64,000 nucleotides of DNA from Lysobacter sp. (GCA_019634715.1 JAHCAU010000009.1:62001-126000), one strand, 5' to 3'; numbered from the stretch's first letter, positions 15,609-24,037 are shown. Notes: generated by a model from the sequence alone, not told the origin. Program-made: numbers and translations.

Positions 15609-17171
15609 ATGGAAGGCAACAGATGGGTAAGCATGGGCAAGGGCATACTGCTCGCTGTCGCTTACTGCGCGGCATATAAGCTGCTATGGAACGCATCATT
15701 CACCCAGTGGTTCCTGCCGGCAGGGCTTCGCGTTGCAGCTTTGCTGTTCCTTCCCTACAGGATGTGGCCATTCATCTTTATTGGCGATGCTGCCGGCTTG
15801 TTGATGCTTCGCGTCCCGAAGGCTGAGGATTACAGCCCGCAGTGGGCGTATTTCAGTCCGTTCCTTCTTGCTCCGGGTGTCGCTCTCGCCGTCGCGGAGA
15901 CCCGCAGGCGGCTGCCTACGATGGAACAGATGGCTCGCTGGCTTCCCCTTGCCATTCTTGCAATATCCGTTTGGGGGATCGTTTGCAATTTGCTCGCGAA
16001 CTTCATTCTTTCCGGCCCTCCGCTCAACAACGATCTCCTTGACCGCCTTGTTCGCGGTTCGGTCGGGTGCTTTCTCGGGACGCTGCTCTTCGTATTGCCG
16101 GTTTTACTGTGGCAGAAGCGACACGCGAAATATGCGCACCGCAGCCACTTCGTCCGGGACGCGACAATCGCTACAGCTGCGATCATCGGAGTGTTCGCCA
16201 CTCTATACCTGACACGAGATAGCCACTCCGATCTGCGTCAGCCCTTGCTCTACCTGATGCTTATTCCGGCAGCTGCACTGACCTACCTCCATGGCTGGAG
16301 AGGTGCGGCCGTGAGCCTCATTGTGGCGAATATCGGGATCGCGCAAACGCTTCCGTACACAGGTATTCCCGGCACTTATGCCGGCGATGTATTTCTCGCT
16401 CAGGCAGCACTCGTGGTCGTTGGAAGCGTGATTCTCGTCCTTGGCGACATGATTTCACACCTCTATGAGCGCGCAAGGCAGCTTGGCATTTCAGAGCAGC
16501 GTGCCCAGGCGATGACCCGCTCCAGCCTGCTTGTCGGCGAAGGCAGTCTGCGCGAGCAAGTACTGTACATGGCGCAGATGCATGTCTACATGGATGACCA
16601 GCGAAAGCAGCTGGTCGACATGCTCAAGTCGCAGGGGAAGTTCACTGACGCCATGCTGCTCAACAGCGCAGCCGTCGAGCACATGCAATCCTTTGAGAGC
16701 CGCGCTACGGCCATCTATCCACTCGGAATAGAAGAGTTAGGGCTGTACAAGGTCATCTTCCCGGAAACGTTCACCGACTTCTGGGCCGGCGATGCGGAAG
16801 TTCTCTACCTCCATGCTGTCGGCATGCCACGTATCTTGTCGGTCGAGTTGCAACTAACCGCATACCGCTGCATCTGCAATGCCTTCACGGTGCTGGCGCA
16901 GAACAGACCTTACAGATACACCGTCAAACTGAAGACCTGGACACGCGGAAAGTATCGGGGCATCGTCTTCAAGATCGCGGCGCTGTCCAACCAGCCGCCA
17001 CAGTTGACACAATCTGGCGCGATGGCTGAAGTCGACTTGGAGCGACGAGTCAAAGCCTTCGGCGGTGTTTTAGGCCGCCGAAGGCTTCATCGCGTCCATG
17101 TCTTGCTGTGGGAACCCGCGACTCACGACCCCGCCCCCACAGCAAGTCCTCGCGCTTCGTCAATGCGTTGA
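15609..17171 (+). CDS. MASE1-domain membrane protein with degenerate histidine-kinase-like C-terminus
   Basis: The product has 520 residues; CTGAGG precedes ATG 15609. Residues about 10-285 contain eight or so hydrophobic segments with the MASE1 signature region (LRVAALLFLPYRMWPFIFIGDAAGLL, split over two helices). The cytoplasmic part has a helical stretch where a dimerisation helix would be (about 315-370) and ends with ELQLTAYRCICNAF and RVKAFGGVLGRRR, echoing the N-box and last strand of HATPase_c kinases. No phospho-acceptor His motif, DxGxG or GxG motif is visible. So it looks like a kinase-derived sensor that has lost catalysis. It follows the repressor gene by 106 bases. No ligand can be assigned. 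Confidence 0.7.
   Translation: MEGNRWVSMGKGILLAVAYCAAYKLLWNASFTQWFLPAGLRVAALLFLPYRMWPFIFIGDAAGLLMLRVPKAEDYSPQWAYFSPFLLAPGVALAVAETRRRLPTMEQMARWLPLAILAISVWGIVCNLLANFILSGPPLNNDLLDRLVRGSVGCFLGTLLFVLPVLLWQKRHAKYAHRSHFVRDATIATAAIIGVFATLYLTRDSHSDLRQPLLYLMLIPAAALTYLHGWRGAAVSLIVANIGIAQTLPYTGIPGTYAGDVFLAQAALVVVGSVILVLGDMISHLYERARQLGISEQRAQAMTRSSLLVGEGSLREQVLYMAQMHVYMDDQRKQLVDMLKSQGKFTDAMLLNSAAVEHMQSFESRATAIYPLGIEELGLYKVIFPETFTDFWAGDAEVLYLHAVGMPRILSVELQLTAYRCICNAFTVLAQNRPYRYTVKLKTWTRGKYRGIVFKIAALSNQPPQLTQSGAMAEVDLERRVKAFGGVLGRRRLHRVHVLLWEPATHDPAPTASPRASSMR
17053..17087. terminator. 13-bp hairpin in the 3' end of the MASE1 gene
   Basis: Arms AAGCCTTCGGCGG (17053-17065) and its exact reverse complement (17075-17087) flank a 9-base loop. 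On the minus strand it is followed by TTTGACTC and lies 73 bases past the stop of the convergent secreted-protein gene, so it may terminate that transcript. Confidence 0.45.
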
Positions 17172-17606
17172 CGGCGAGCGGACCTGCCAACGCTGGATCG
17201 CGCCGTCCTGATACAACACGACTTCCACGTCTTCGGCACGGAACAGCACCTTGGGCACGCCTGCCGGTGTCGCATCGCCTTGAACTGCCGTCCGAGGCGC
17301 GTCACTGCCGATCGGTAGCGCAAAGAACGTCCCACCGATGCGCCCCACGGCGGCACGGACGTTGCCGGCCTGATCGTTGACTTGGGTGTAGCGAATGCCG
17401 TCCTTCTGGAACTCGTACACGCGCCATGCCGTGTCCGCAGCGAGGTCCGGCGCAGCGGGAAACTCCTGGCCCAGACCGGACTCTGCCGCAGGAGCACCAA
17501 TCCAATCCGCAGGACAACCGCATTTGGCATACGCCATCGGGGTCAGCACGACCGACACTGCAATTGTCGCGAGGGCGCGAGACGCTGACGCAACCTTGAA
17601 ATTCAT
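17160..17606 (-). CDS. Small secreted protein of unknown function
   Basis: The product has 148 residues, started at ATG 17606 with AGGAG 6 bases upstream. A longer in-frame reading to 17843 exists but lacks such a site. Residues 1-27 form a Sec signal peptide (ALATIAVSVVLTPMAYA, cleavage before KCGCPAD). The mature part has a Cys-x-Cys near its N-terminus and a mainly beta-looking remainder (WRVYEFQKDGIRYTQVND, PKVLFRAEDVEVVLYQDG). It should be periplasmic or extracellular. It overlaps the 3' end of the MASE1 gene by 12 bases in convergent orientation. Family not recognised. Confidence 0.72.
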   Translation of the reverse strand: MNFKVASASRALATIAVSVVLTPMAYAKCGCPADWIGAPAAESGLGQEFPAAPDLAADTAWRVYEFQKDGIRYTQVNDQAGNVRAAVGRIGGTFFALPIGSDAPRTAVQGDATPAGVPKVLFRAEDVEVVLYQDGAIQRWQVRSPSTH

Positions 17607-17883
17607 GACCAACTCCTTGTTTTCCTTAGATATCAGGGATGGCATGGCCAGCGGAGATTCTCCAACCATGCCGATTTTGGTATACCCGCTCCATTGGTTT
17701 GCGGGCGGCCTGACGGTAACACCGGAGTTAGCACATTCGCTCGTGCTCAGTTGCCTGTATCCGGCTGGAGAACGACCACTCAGATGGTCAGCCGGAGCCG
17801 GGTAAGGATTTCGGCCGGGAGGCTGTTGATGCTGTAGCATCAACCCGGCAAAAACGCCCCAAAATCACCAGAAACGCCCCGGA
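17607..17883. other. Right end of the island: palindrome and direct repeats before dusA
   Basis: AT-rich intergenic DNA. A perfect 9-bp inverted repeat GTTGATGCT/AGCATCAAC lies at 17825-17844. Two exact direct repeats AAACGCCCC lie at 17852-17860 and 17872-17880, 20 bases apart (two helical turns). They may be recombinase arm sites or operators for the re-started dusA. No gene is seen here. Confidence 0.5.
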
Positions 17884-18948
17884 ATGCACTCGCCACAAAC
17901 AATTGAAAAAACAGGGGTTTTTACTGGAAAAAGCCGAGTTCCCGGCGATATCCGACTCTCGGTCGCGCCGATGATGGACTGGACCGATACCCACTGCCGC
18001 AACTTCCATCGTCTGCTGGCGCCGCACGCGCGGCTGTACACCGAGATGGTGCATGCCAACGCGGTGATCCACGGCACCGCGACGGACAAGGGCCGCGACA
18101 AGCTCCTCGGCAGGGACGACAGCCAGCACCCGGTCGCGTTGCAGCTCGGCGGCAGCGAGCCCGCACTGCTCGCGCAGGCGGCGCGCATCGGCGCGGACCA
18201 CGGCTTCGACGAGATCAACCTCAACTGCGGCTGCCCCTCCGACCGCGTGCAGGCCGGGCGCTTCGGCGCCTGCCTGATGCGCGAGCCCGCGCTGGTCGCG
18301 GACTGCGTGGCGGCCATGATCGAGGCCGCGCCGGACACGCCGATCACGGTGAAATGCCGGCTCGGTGTCGACGACGACCACGAGTGGGAACGCTTCCGCG
18401 CGTTCGTCGATGCGATCGCCGATGCCGGCTGCAACCTCTTCGTGGTCCACGCGCGCAACGCATGGCTGAAGGGCCTGTCGCCTAAGGAAAACCGCGAAGT
18501 GCCGCCGCTGCGCTACGACTGGGCCTACCGGCTCAAGCGCGAGCGCCCGGACCTGCAGGTGATCGTCAACGGCGGCATCGCCGATGCCGACGAAGCCACC
18601 GCGCATCTCGACCATGCCGACGGCGCCATGCTCGGTCGCGCCGCGTACCACGATCCGTATCTGCTGCATGTCCTCGACACGCGCTGGTTCGGCGATGAAA
18701 CCCGCACGCGCTCGGATCTGCTGCGTGCGTGGCGACCCTACGTCGAAGGCCAGCTCGCGCGCGGCACCTTCCTCAAGCACATGACCCGCCACATCCTCGG
18801 CCTGTTCCATGGCGAGCGCGGTGGCCGCGCCTTCCGCCAGATCCTCAGCGAAGGCGCGCACCGCCCCGGCGCGGACTGGTCGCTCGTCGAGCAGGCGCTC
18901 GCGGCGACGGCCATGCACGACGTCGTCTTCTGCCCTCCCGCTGCCTGA
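17884..18948 (+). CDS. dusA: tRNA-dihydrouridine synthase A, restarted from the island
   Basis: The product has 354 residues. DusA reduces uridines in the D-loop of tRNA using FMN. The TIM-barrel motifs are present: RLSVAPMMDWTDTHCR, catalytic Cys117 in LNCGCPSDRV, VKCRLGVDD and HARNAWLKGLSPKENR. The first about 22 residues (MHSPQTIEKTGVFTGKSR...) are AT-rich island sequence and replace the native N-terminus stranded at 5674. The core resumes at 17953-17979. The only upstream start is ATG 17884 with a weak CCGGA ribosome site. The enzyme itself looks intact, so the island keeps dusA expressed from its own DNA. Confidence 0.94.
   Translation: MHSPQTIEKTGVFTGKSRVPGDIRLSVAPMMDWTDTHCRNFHRLLAPHARLYTEMVHANAVIHGTATDKGRDKLLGRDDSQHPVALQLGGSEPALLAQAARIGADHGFDEINLNCGCPSDRVQAGRFGACLMREPALVADCVAAMIEAAPDTPITVKCRLGVDDDHEWERFRAFVDAIADAGCNLFVVHARNAWLKGLSPKENREVPPLRYDWAYRLKRERPDLQVIVNGGIADADEATAHLDHADGAMLGRAAYHDPYLLHVLDTRWFGDETRTRSDLLRAWRPYVEGQLARGTFLKHMTRHILGLFHGERGGRAFRQILSEGAHRPGADWSLVEQALAATAMHDVVFCPPAA
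17965..17978 (+). other. attR core of the dusA-inserted island
   Basis: GCGCCGATGATGGA, identical to 5725-5738. Upstream the codons for RLSV differ from the native copy at synonymous positions, which fits a replaced 5' end from a different dusA allele. Confidence 0.8.
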
Positions 18949-18964
18949 GCCTCACGCCCCGCCC

Positions 18965-19876
18965 ATGCTGACCCGCGATTTCACCGCCTTCCTCGACTTC
19001 GCGCGGGGCTGCGCGCCCGACTTCGGCCCGGCCACCGCCAACGCCGCTTTCCTCGTCGCACCGGACGGCTTCGGTCGCGCCATCGAATCGGCGTCCGACA
19101 ACCATTACATGGCCGATGCCGGTGCGTTCGACGCCGTTCGCGCCTCCACCCAGCACCGCGAACTGCAGCGCGCCCTGTCCGACGTGCTGCCGACGATCTG
19201 CTTCGCCGGCGATCCGGCCATGCCCGATGCAGTGTTCCCGAACAACGTCTTCGGCACCGCTGCCGGGCGCCTGGTCGTGGGCCGGATGCGCCACGCCGTG
19301 CGCCAGCGCGAAGCCGGCCGTTCCGACATCCGCCAGTTCTTCGGCGACACCCTGGGCTATGCCGAGGTCGACCTGTCGCACCAGGCGCACCCCTGCGAAC
19401 TCACCGGCGCCCTGGTCATCGACCGCGCGCGGGGCCTGGGCTTCTGCGGCCTGTCCGAACGCTGCGACGAGACCGGGGCGGCCCTGATGCACGAGGCCTT
19501 CGGCCTGCGCGCGACGCTGATGTTCGACCTCGCCCCCAGCGAGTACCACACCAACGTGGTGCTCGCGATCCTCGCCGGCCGCGCCGCGCTGATCTGCCCG
19601 GACGGCTTCGCCGACCCGGACGCGGTCGAAGCCATCGCCGCCTGCTACGCCCCGCACGCGATCCGCCTGACGGCGGCCGAGCGCGCCGCCTACGCCGGGA
19701 ATGCCATCGCCCTGTCTTCGGACAGCGTCTGGATGAGCGCGACCGCCGCTGCGGGCCTGGGCGATGCCTCGCGTGCTGCGCTCGCCGATGCCGGCTTCGC
19801 CATCCGCAGCGTCGAACTGGACGCCATCGAGGCCGCCGGCGGCTCGCTGCGCTGCTGCGTCGGCGAGATCTACTGA
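18965..19876 (+). CDS. Amidinotransferase-superfamily hydrolase (CtlX/dimethylargininase-like)
   Basis: The product has 303 residues, started at MLTRDFTAFL 16 bases after dusA. Landmarks of the guanidino-group-modifying superfamily are visible: MPDAVFPNNVFGT (about 86-98), Glu145 in CELTGALVID, His195 in SEYHTNVVL, and the nucleophilic Cys297 in GGSLRCCVGEIY at the C-terminus. Such enzymes hydrolyse arginine, citrulline or methylated arginine. The closest pattern I recall is the citrulline-utilisation hydrolase group. An arginase gene lies 10 kb downstream, so arginine or citrulline catabolism is plausible but unproven. It is co-directional with dusA and probably cotranscribed. The 130 bases after it contain a run of nine C (19929-19937) and no gene. 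Confidence 0.82.
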   Translation: MLTRDFTAFLDFARGCAPDFGPATANAAFLVAPDGFGRAIESASDNHYMADAGAFDAVRASTQHRELQRALSDVLPTICFAGDPAMPDAVFPNNVFGTAAGRLVVGRMRHAVRQREAGRSDIRQFFGDTLGYAEVDLSHQAHPCELTGALVIDRARGLGFCGLSERCDETGAALMHEAFGLRATLMFDLAPSEYHTNVVLAILAGRAALICPDGFADPDAVEAIAACYAPHAIRLTAAERAAYAGNAIALSSDSVWMSATAAAGLGDASRAALADAGFAIRSVELDAIEAAGGSLRCCVGEIY

Positions 19877-20008
19877 ATCCCGGCCTGAACCCCCCGAGGC
19901 GCGTAAAAAAAAGTTAATGACGGATTCACCCCCCCCCGCCGAGAATGCACCTCCCAGAGCCGGCCAGCCCTCCGCCACGCCGAGCCTCCGCTGCAGAGTG
20001 TCGTGATC

Positions 20009-20374
20009 ATGTCCCTTGCTCGTCGTTTTCCGCTGTCGAATGCCCTCGCCGTCGCGATCGCCGTCGCCATCGGCACCCTCGCCAGTTCCGCGGCCATGGC
20101 CCAGCAGCGCGAGCGGGACCATGACGATCGCCCCGCACCGCCCGACCGCACCCGTTCCGAGGACAGCCGGCATCTCTCCGACGCCGTCCGTCGCATCGAA
20201 CGCGCCAACCGCGGCCAGGTGCTCAGCGCCGAACGCATGCAGTACGACGGCCGCGACGTGAACCGCATCAAGGTGCTGGACGACGAAGGCCGCGTCCGCG
20301 TCTACATGGACGAGCCGTCGCCGCCGCGTCGCGACGACGACCGCCCGCCCCGCCGTCGCCGCGGCGACGATTGA
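20009..20374 (+). CDS. PepSY-like periplasmic protein upstream of phoP
   Basis: The product has 121 residues when started at ATG 20009. A signal peptide ends SSAAMA before QQRERD. The mature protein has a short PepSY-like unit (DAVRRIERANRGQVLSAERM then YDGRDVNRIKVLDDEGRVRVYMD) and an Arg/Asp/Pro tail. PepSY proteins in xanthomonads commonly precede phoP-phoQ and may modulate the sensor or a protease; that role is inferred from location. A weak terminator-like hairpin follows before phoP. Confidence 0.78.
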   Translation: MSLARRFPLSNALAVAIAVAIGTLASSAAMAQQRERDHDDRPAPPDRTRSEDSRHLSDAVRRIERANRGQVLSAERMQYDGRDVNRIKVLDDEGRVRVYMDEPSPPRRDDDRPPRRRRGDD

Positions 20375-20402
20375 GATTCGTCCATCCTCCGTGCCGACAC
20401 CC

Positions 20403-20426
20403 GCAGGCGAGCCCAGGCTCGCCTGC
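20403..20426 (+). terminator. Hairpin between the PepSY gene and phoP
   Basis: Perfect 11-bp arms (20403-20413 and 20416-20426) with a 2-base centre. It is followed by TCTGCTTTGC, so the U-tract is poor; it may only attenuate. Confidence 0.5.
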
Positions 20427-20600
20427 TCTGCTTTGCAGGCGTCGTCTGCCTGCGTGCCGGGCGAACGGATGTCGCTGATCCAACAGCGATTAAGCGAAAT
20501 ATGAACGGGCCGAACGGGTAATGCCCGACTCGGTGCGCCCCGCGGCTATCCTGCGTTCCTGAACAAGAAAGCCGGCCTCCTGTCGGCGATGGAGCGATCG

Positions 20601-21287
20601 ATGCGAATCCTTCTGGTCGAAGACGAAGCCCCGCTGCGCGAAACCCTGGCCGCGCGCCTCAAGCGCGAGGGTTTCGCGGTGGATGCCGCGCAGGACGGCG
20701 AAGAGGGCCTCTACCTGGGCCGCGAGGTCCCCTTCGACATGGCGATCATCGACCTGGGCCTGCCGAAGATGTCCGGCATGGAGCTGATCCAGGCCCTGCG
20801 CAACGAGGGCAAGCAGTTCCCGGTGCTGATCCTGACCGCGCGTTCGAGCTGGCAGGACAAGGTCGAAGGCCTCAAGCAGGGCGCCGACGACTATCTGGTC
20901 AAGCCCTTCCACGTCGAGGAACTGCTGGCGCGGATCAACGCCTTGGTGCGTCGCGCCGCCGGCTGGAGCAAGCCGGCGCTGGAGTGCGGTCCGGTGACCC
21001 TCGATCTGGCCGCGCAGACGGTGAGCGTGCACGGCAGCAACGTCGACCTGACCAGCTACGAGTACAAGGTGCTGGAATACCTGATGATGCATGCGGGCGA
21101 GCTGGTGTCGAAGGCCGACCTGACCGAGCACATCTACCAGCAGGACTTCGACCGCGACTCCAACGTGCTGGAAGTCTTCATCGGCCGCCTGCGCAAGAAG
21201 CTCGACCCGGAAGGCACGCTCAAGCCGATCGAGACCGTGCGCGGGCGCGGCTACCGCTTCGCGATCGCGCGCACCGGCGACGCCTGA
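20601..21287 (+). CDS. phoP: PhoP-type OmpR-family response regulator
   Basis: The product has 228 residues, started at ATG 20601 with GGAG 6 bases upstream. The receiver domain has Glu7-Asp8, phospho-acceptor Asp51 (MAIIDLGLPKMSG), Thr in LTARSS and Lys in VKPF. The C-terminal winged helix has TSYEYKVLEYLMMH and the closing VRGRGYRF. It pairs with the kinase gene 79 bases downstream. In xanthomonads PhoP/PhoQ respond to low Mg2+ and antimicrobial peptides and affect envelope and virulence genes. The assignment rests on pairing and overall similarity. Confidence 0.93.
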   Translation: MRILLVEDEAPLRETLAARLKREGFAVDAAQDGEEGLYLGREVPFDMAIIDLGLPKMSGMELIQALRNEGKQFPVLILTARSSWQDKVEGLKQGADDYLVKPFHVEELLARINALVRRAAGWSKPALECGPVTLDLAAQTVSVHGSNVDLTSYEYKVLEYLMMHAGELVSKADLTEHIYQQDFDRDSNVLEVFIGRLRKKLDPEGTLKPIETVRGRGYRFAIARTGDA

Positions 21288-21366
21288 CACCCGCCGCCGG
21301 TGACGCCCACGAGACGCCGGACACCCTCGCGTGCCGGCGTCCCCTTCTCCCGCACGACGCCCCGCC

Positions 21367-22785
21367 ATGCCTTCGCGTGACCGACTTTCCCGCTGGCGTC
21401 CGCGTTCGCTGCAGACCCGCCAACTGCTCGCCGCCAGCCTCGGCCTGATCGCCTTCCTGGCGCTGGCCGGCTACGCGCTGGACCGGGCCTTCCTCAGCAC
21501 CGCCGAGAACGTCCTGAGCGATCGCCTGCGCGACTACGCGCTGGACTTCGCGCGCGAGACCGAATTCAGCCGCGGCGGCGACCTGGTGCCGCCGTTCGAC
21601 GACAAGCTGCCCGACCCGCGGTTGAAACGACCCGGCAGCGGCCTGTATGCACAGATCGTGCTGCCGTTCGTGATGTGGGAGTCGGACTCCGCCCAAGGAC
21701 CCGAGCTGCCGGAAGTGCGCATGCTCGGCGCCGGCGAGCAGACCTTCGAAGGCCCCCTGACCCTGGTGCGCTCGAACGGCGAAGTCAGCCAGGCCTACCG
21801 TTACGGCCACGGCATGGTCTGGCCGGGCGACGACATGTCGGACGAGGTGCCGTACACGATCTACGTGCTGGAAGACACCGCGCGCCTGCAGAACCAGCTC
21901 ACGGTATTCCGGCGCGCGCTGTGGGGCTACCTCGGCGGCGCGGCGTCGATCCTGCTGCTGCTGCAGATGGTGATCCTGCGCTGGAGCCTGCATCCGCTGC
22001 GCCGCGTGATCGAGGAACTCAAGCGCGTGCAGCGCGGCATCGCCACGCGCATGAGCGAACGCCATCCGCGCGAGCTCGAACCGCTGACCGAAAGCATCAA
22101 CGCCTTCATCGAAAGCGAGCGCGAGAACCTGGAACGGCAGCGCAACATCCTCGCCGACCTCGCGCACAGCCTGAAGACGCCGCTGGCGGTATTGCGCACA
22201 CGCCTGGACAGCGGCACCGACGGCCCGGAACTGCGGATCGAACTGGGCGAGCAGCTCAAGCGGATGAACGACCTGGTGGGCTACCAGCTCAGCCGCGCCG
22301 CGTCCGGCGGCCACAAGCTGTTCGCGGCGCCGCTGCCGGTCGAGGAGAACGCGGAAGAGATCGTGCGCGGCCTGGAGAAGGTCTACGCATCGAAGGGCGT
22401 GCTCTGCGAATTCGAGATCGACCCGGAGGCGCGTTTCTACGGCGAGAAGGGCGACCTGCAGGAACTGCTCGGCAACCTGCTGGAGAACGCCTTCAAGTGG
22501 GCACGCTCACGGGTACTGCTGACCGCCCGTGCCGGCGCCCCCGCCCCGAACCGGCGCCCCGGGCTGGTGCTGATGGTCGAGGACGACGGCCCGGGCATCC
22601 CGGTCGACCGCATCGCCCTCGTGCTGCAGCGCGGCGTGCGCGGCGACGAGCGCGTGCAGGGCCACGGCATCGGCCTGGCGATCGTGCAGGACATCGTGCG
22701 CAGCTATCGCGGCGAGCTCAACGTCGGCGATTCCGACGAACTGGGCGGCGCCAGCTTCGAAGTGGTGCTGCCGCCCGGACTCTGA
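21367..22785 (+). CDS. phoQ: PhoQ-type sensor histidine kinase
   Basis: The product has 472 residues. Two transmembrane helices (about 17-40 and 182-205) flank a periplasmic sensor of about 140 residues rich in acidic residues and with several Trp. HAMP-like linker, His267 in LADLAHSLKTPLAVL, N-box LLGNLLENAFKWA, VEDDGPGIP and GHGIGLAIV are all intact. It should autophosphorylate and pass phosphate to the adjacent regulator. I started it at MPSRDRLSRW (21367); a start 12 codons upstream is possible but less like a signal-anchor N-terminus. Confidence 0.93.
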   Translation: MPSRDRLSRWRPRSLQTRQLLAASLGLIAFLALAGYALDRAFLSTAENVLSDRLRDYALDFARETEFSRGGDLVPPFDDKLPDPRLKRPGSGLYAQIVLPFVMWESDSAQGPELPEVRMLGAGEQTFEGPLTLVRSNGEVSQAYRYGHGMVWPGDDMSDEVPYTIYVLEDTARLQNQLTVFRRALWGYLGGAASILLLLQMVILRWSLHPLRRVIEELKRVQRGIATRMSERHPRELEPLTESINAFIESERENLERQRNILADLAHSLKTPLAVLRTRLDSGTDGPELRIELGEQLKRMNDLVGYQLSRAASGGHKLFAAPLPVEENAEEIVRGLEKVYASKGVLCEFEIDPEARFYGEKGDLQELLGNLLENAFKWARSRVLLTARAGAPAPNRRPGLVLMVEDDGPGIPVDRIALVLQRGVRGDERVQGHGIGLAIVQDIVRSYRGELNVGDSDELGGASFEVVLPPGL

Positions 22786-22801
22786 TGCCGCGAAGCGATG
22801 C

Positions 22802-23584
22802 TCAGGCCAGCGGCGCAGGCCCGTAGAACCGCGCCAGGTGCGTCGCGACGTCCGGGAAGGCCTCGCGCAGCAGGTCCGGCGCGCCGAAGTGGTATTCGGT
22901 GCAGACCGCGAAGAATTCCTCGGGCGACTCGGCGGCGTACGGATCGATCGCCATGCCCTCGCCGGCATGACCGAGGTCGGCATCGACCGTTTCGACGAAG
23001 GCATCGTAGGCGCGCTGGAAGTCGCGGGCCCAGGTGCGCTGCCAGGCGCGCGGCAGGGGCGGCGTGCCGTCCATCGCGCCATCGAGCGCGTCGAGCTTGT
23101 GCGCCATCTCGTGCGCGGCGACGCAGAAACCCGCCGTCGGGTCGGCGATGTCGGCCCGGACGTCGGCCCAGGACAGCACCAGCGGGCCATGGTCCCAGGC
23201 TTCGCCGATCAGTTCGTCGTCGCCCTCGTGCACCACGTCCAGGCCCACGACATCGCCGGCATCGGTATGCCGGCGCTCGACGCGGAACGCGGCGGGATAG
23301 ACGATCAGCTCGGACCAGCCATGCAGGCCCTCGGCACCGAACTCCAGCAGCGGCAGGCAGCAGAGTGCCGCCAGCGCGCAGCGGTCGTCGTCGTCGAGGT
23401 GGAGGTCGTCGACCGGCGTGATCGCCTTGGTCGCGAGGAAGCGTGCGGCGAGGCTCGACAGGCGGGCGTCGCGTTCGGCGTCGAGCGCCGCAACCCAGGG
23501 CAGGCCGGTGGCGACGCGTCGCCAGCGTTCGGGGTCGATCAGGGGGTCGGGGCGGGCGCGCAGCCCGCGGAGCCAGCGCAGCAA
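22802..23584 (-). CDS. mtfA: MtfA-like zinc-dependent peptidase (M90)
   Basis: About 260 residues. The metal site HEMAHKLDALDGAMDG (HExxH) and a downstream Glu in AESPEEFFAVCTEYHF match the MtfA/M90 family, cytosolic metallopeptidases related to lethal factor. The N-terminus LLRWLRGLRARPDPLIDPERW corresponds to the usual family start. No ATG or GTG is near, so TTG 23584 is proposed. The frame remains open upstream into the neighbouring gene, so the start is uncertain. In E. coli MtfA titrates Mlc; no mlc is in this window. It is convergent with phoQ, 16 bases apart. Confidence 0.87.
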   Translation of the reverse strand: MLRWLRGLRARPDPLIDPERWRRVATGLPWVAALDAERDARLSSLAARFLATKAITPVDDLHLDDDDRCALAALCCLPLLEFGAEGLHGWSELIVYPAAFRVERRHTDAGDVVGLDVVHEGDDELIGEAWDHGPLVLSWADVRADIADPTAGFCVAAHEMAHKLDALDGAMDGTPPLPRAWQRTWARDFQRAYDAFVETVDADLGHAGEGMAIDPYAAESPEEFFAVCTEYHFGAPDLLREAFPDVATHLARFYGPAPLA

Positions 23585-23603
23585 GGTGGAAACAGCGCCC
23601 GGC

Positions 23604-23900
23604 TCAGCGGTACATGCCGGGGAGGAAGCGGTGCCAGCGCGGGGCGCTGCGCGAGGGCGTATCGCCGCTGCGGTAGGGCGTGGCCTGGCGCGGCTTGCCG
23701 GCATCGCGCGGGGCGCCGCGCTTGGCGGCTGCCGGTTTCTGCTGCGGGACGCCGTCGGCATCGACATCTCCGGCGACCGGGTCCGGACACCCCGCGTTCT
23801 CGCCGTTCGCGGCCGCCAGGGGCGCCGCGAGCGACAACGCCGGCACGCCGAGCAGGGCAAGGGAAAGGAAGGCAGGCAGGGCGGAACGGACAGTGCGCAT
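23604..23900 (-). CDS. Small secreted protein with C-terminal RWHRFLPGMYR
   Basis: The product has 98 residues. Residues 1-26 form a signal peptide (LPAFLSLALLGVPALSLAA). The mature part is low-complexity, rich in Ala, Pro and Lys, and ends in PRWHRFLPGMYR. That ending is familiar from small hypothetical proteins of Xanthomonadaceae, but I know no function. It lies 19 bases upstream of mtfA and is probably cotranscribed. Codon usage is typical of the core genome. Confidence 0.68.
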   Translation of the reverse strand: MRTVRSALPAFLSLALLGVPALSLAAPLAAANGENAGCPDPVAGDVDADGVPQQKPAAAKRGAPRDAGKPRQATPYRSGDTPSRSAPRWHRFLPGMYR

Positions 23901-24037
23901 GGCGGCTTCCAGCGTGGAGGGCGCAGACAAGACGGGGACTATAGCGCGGATGTGACACGATCCGCGTGACATGATCGTTAACGGTCGCTGCTGCGTCGCA
24001 GCATCACCGTTTCGCGACTTTGCGGCAGACTCTTCGC

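Larger units (their letters stand above)
5739..17964. mobile_element. Genomic island inserted in dusA, carrying a CsrA-like/Rhs toxin locus
   Basis: The limits are set by the repeated core at 5725-5738 and 17965-17978. The interval splits dusA into a 22-codon fragment and a re-started gene. Its left third (5740-8700) and right edge (17600-17950) are clearly more AT-rich than the flanks. It contains no integrase, relaxase, transposase or phage structural gene, so it looks like an immobile remnant or an element moved by an outside recombinase. Contents: two SseB-like genes, DUF416, Imm10-like, rhs, two unknown small genes, two tandem-CsrA-like genes, a CI-like repressor, a MASE1 protein and a small secreted protein. 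The first 157 bases (5761-5917) show no gene, only AT-rich DNA and a faint relative of the 41-base repeat described below (about 5844-5875). Confidence 0.82.

Noticed and set aside
5739..17964. Prophage
   Set aside because: A CI-like repressor and a dusA insertion site suggest a phage, but there are no capsid, tail, lysis, replication or integrase genes.
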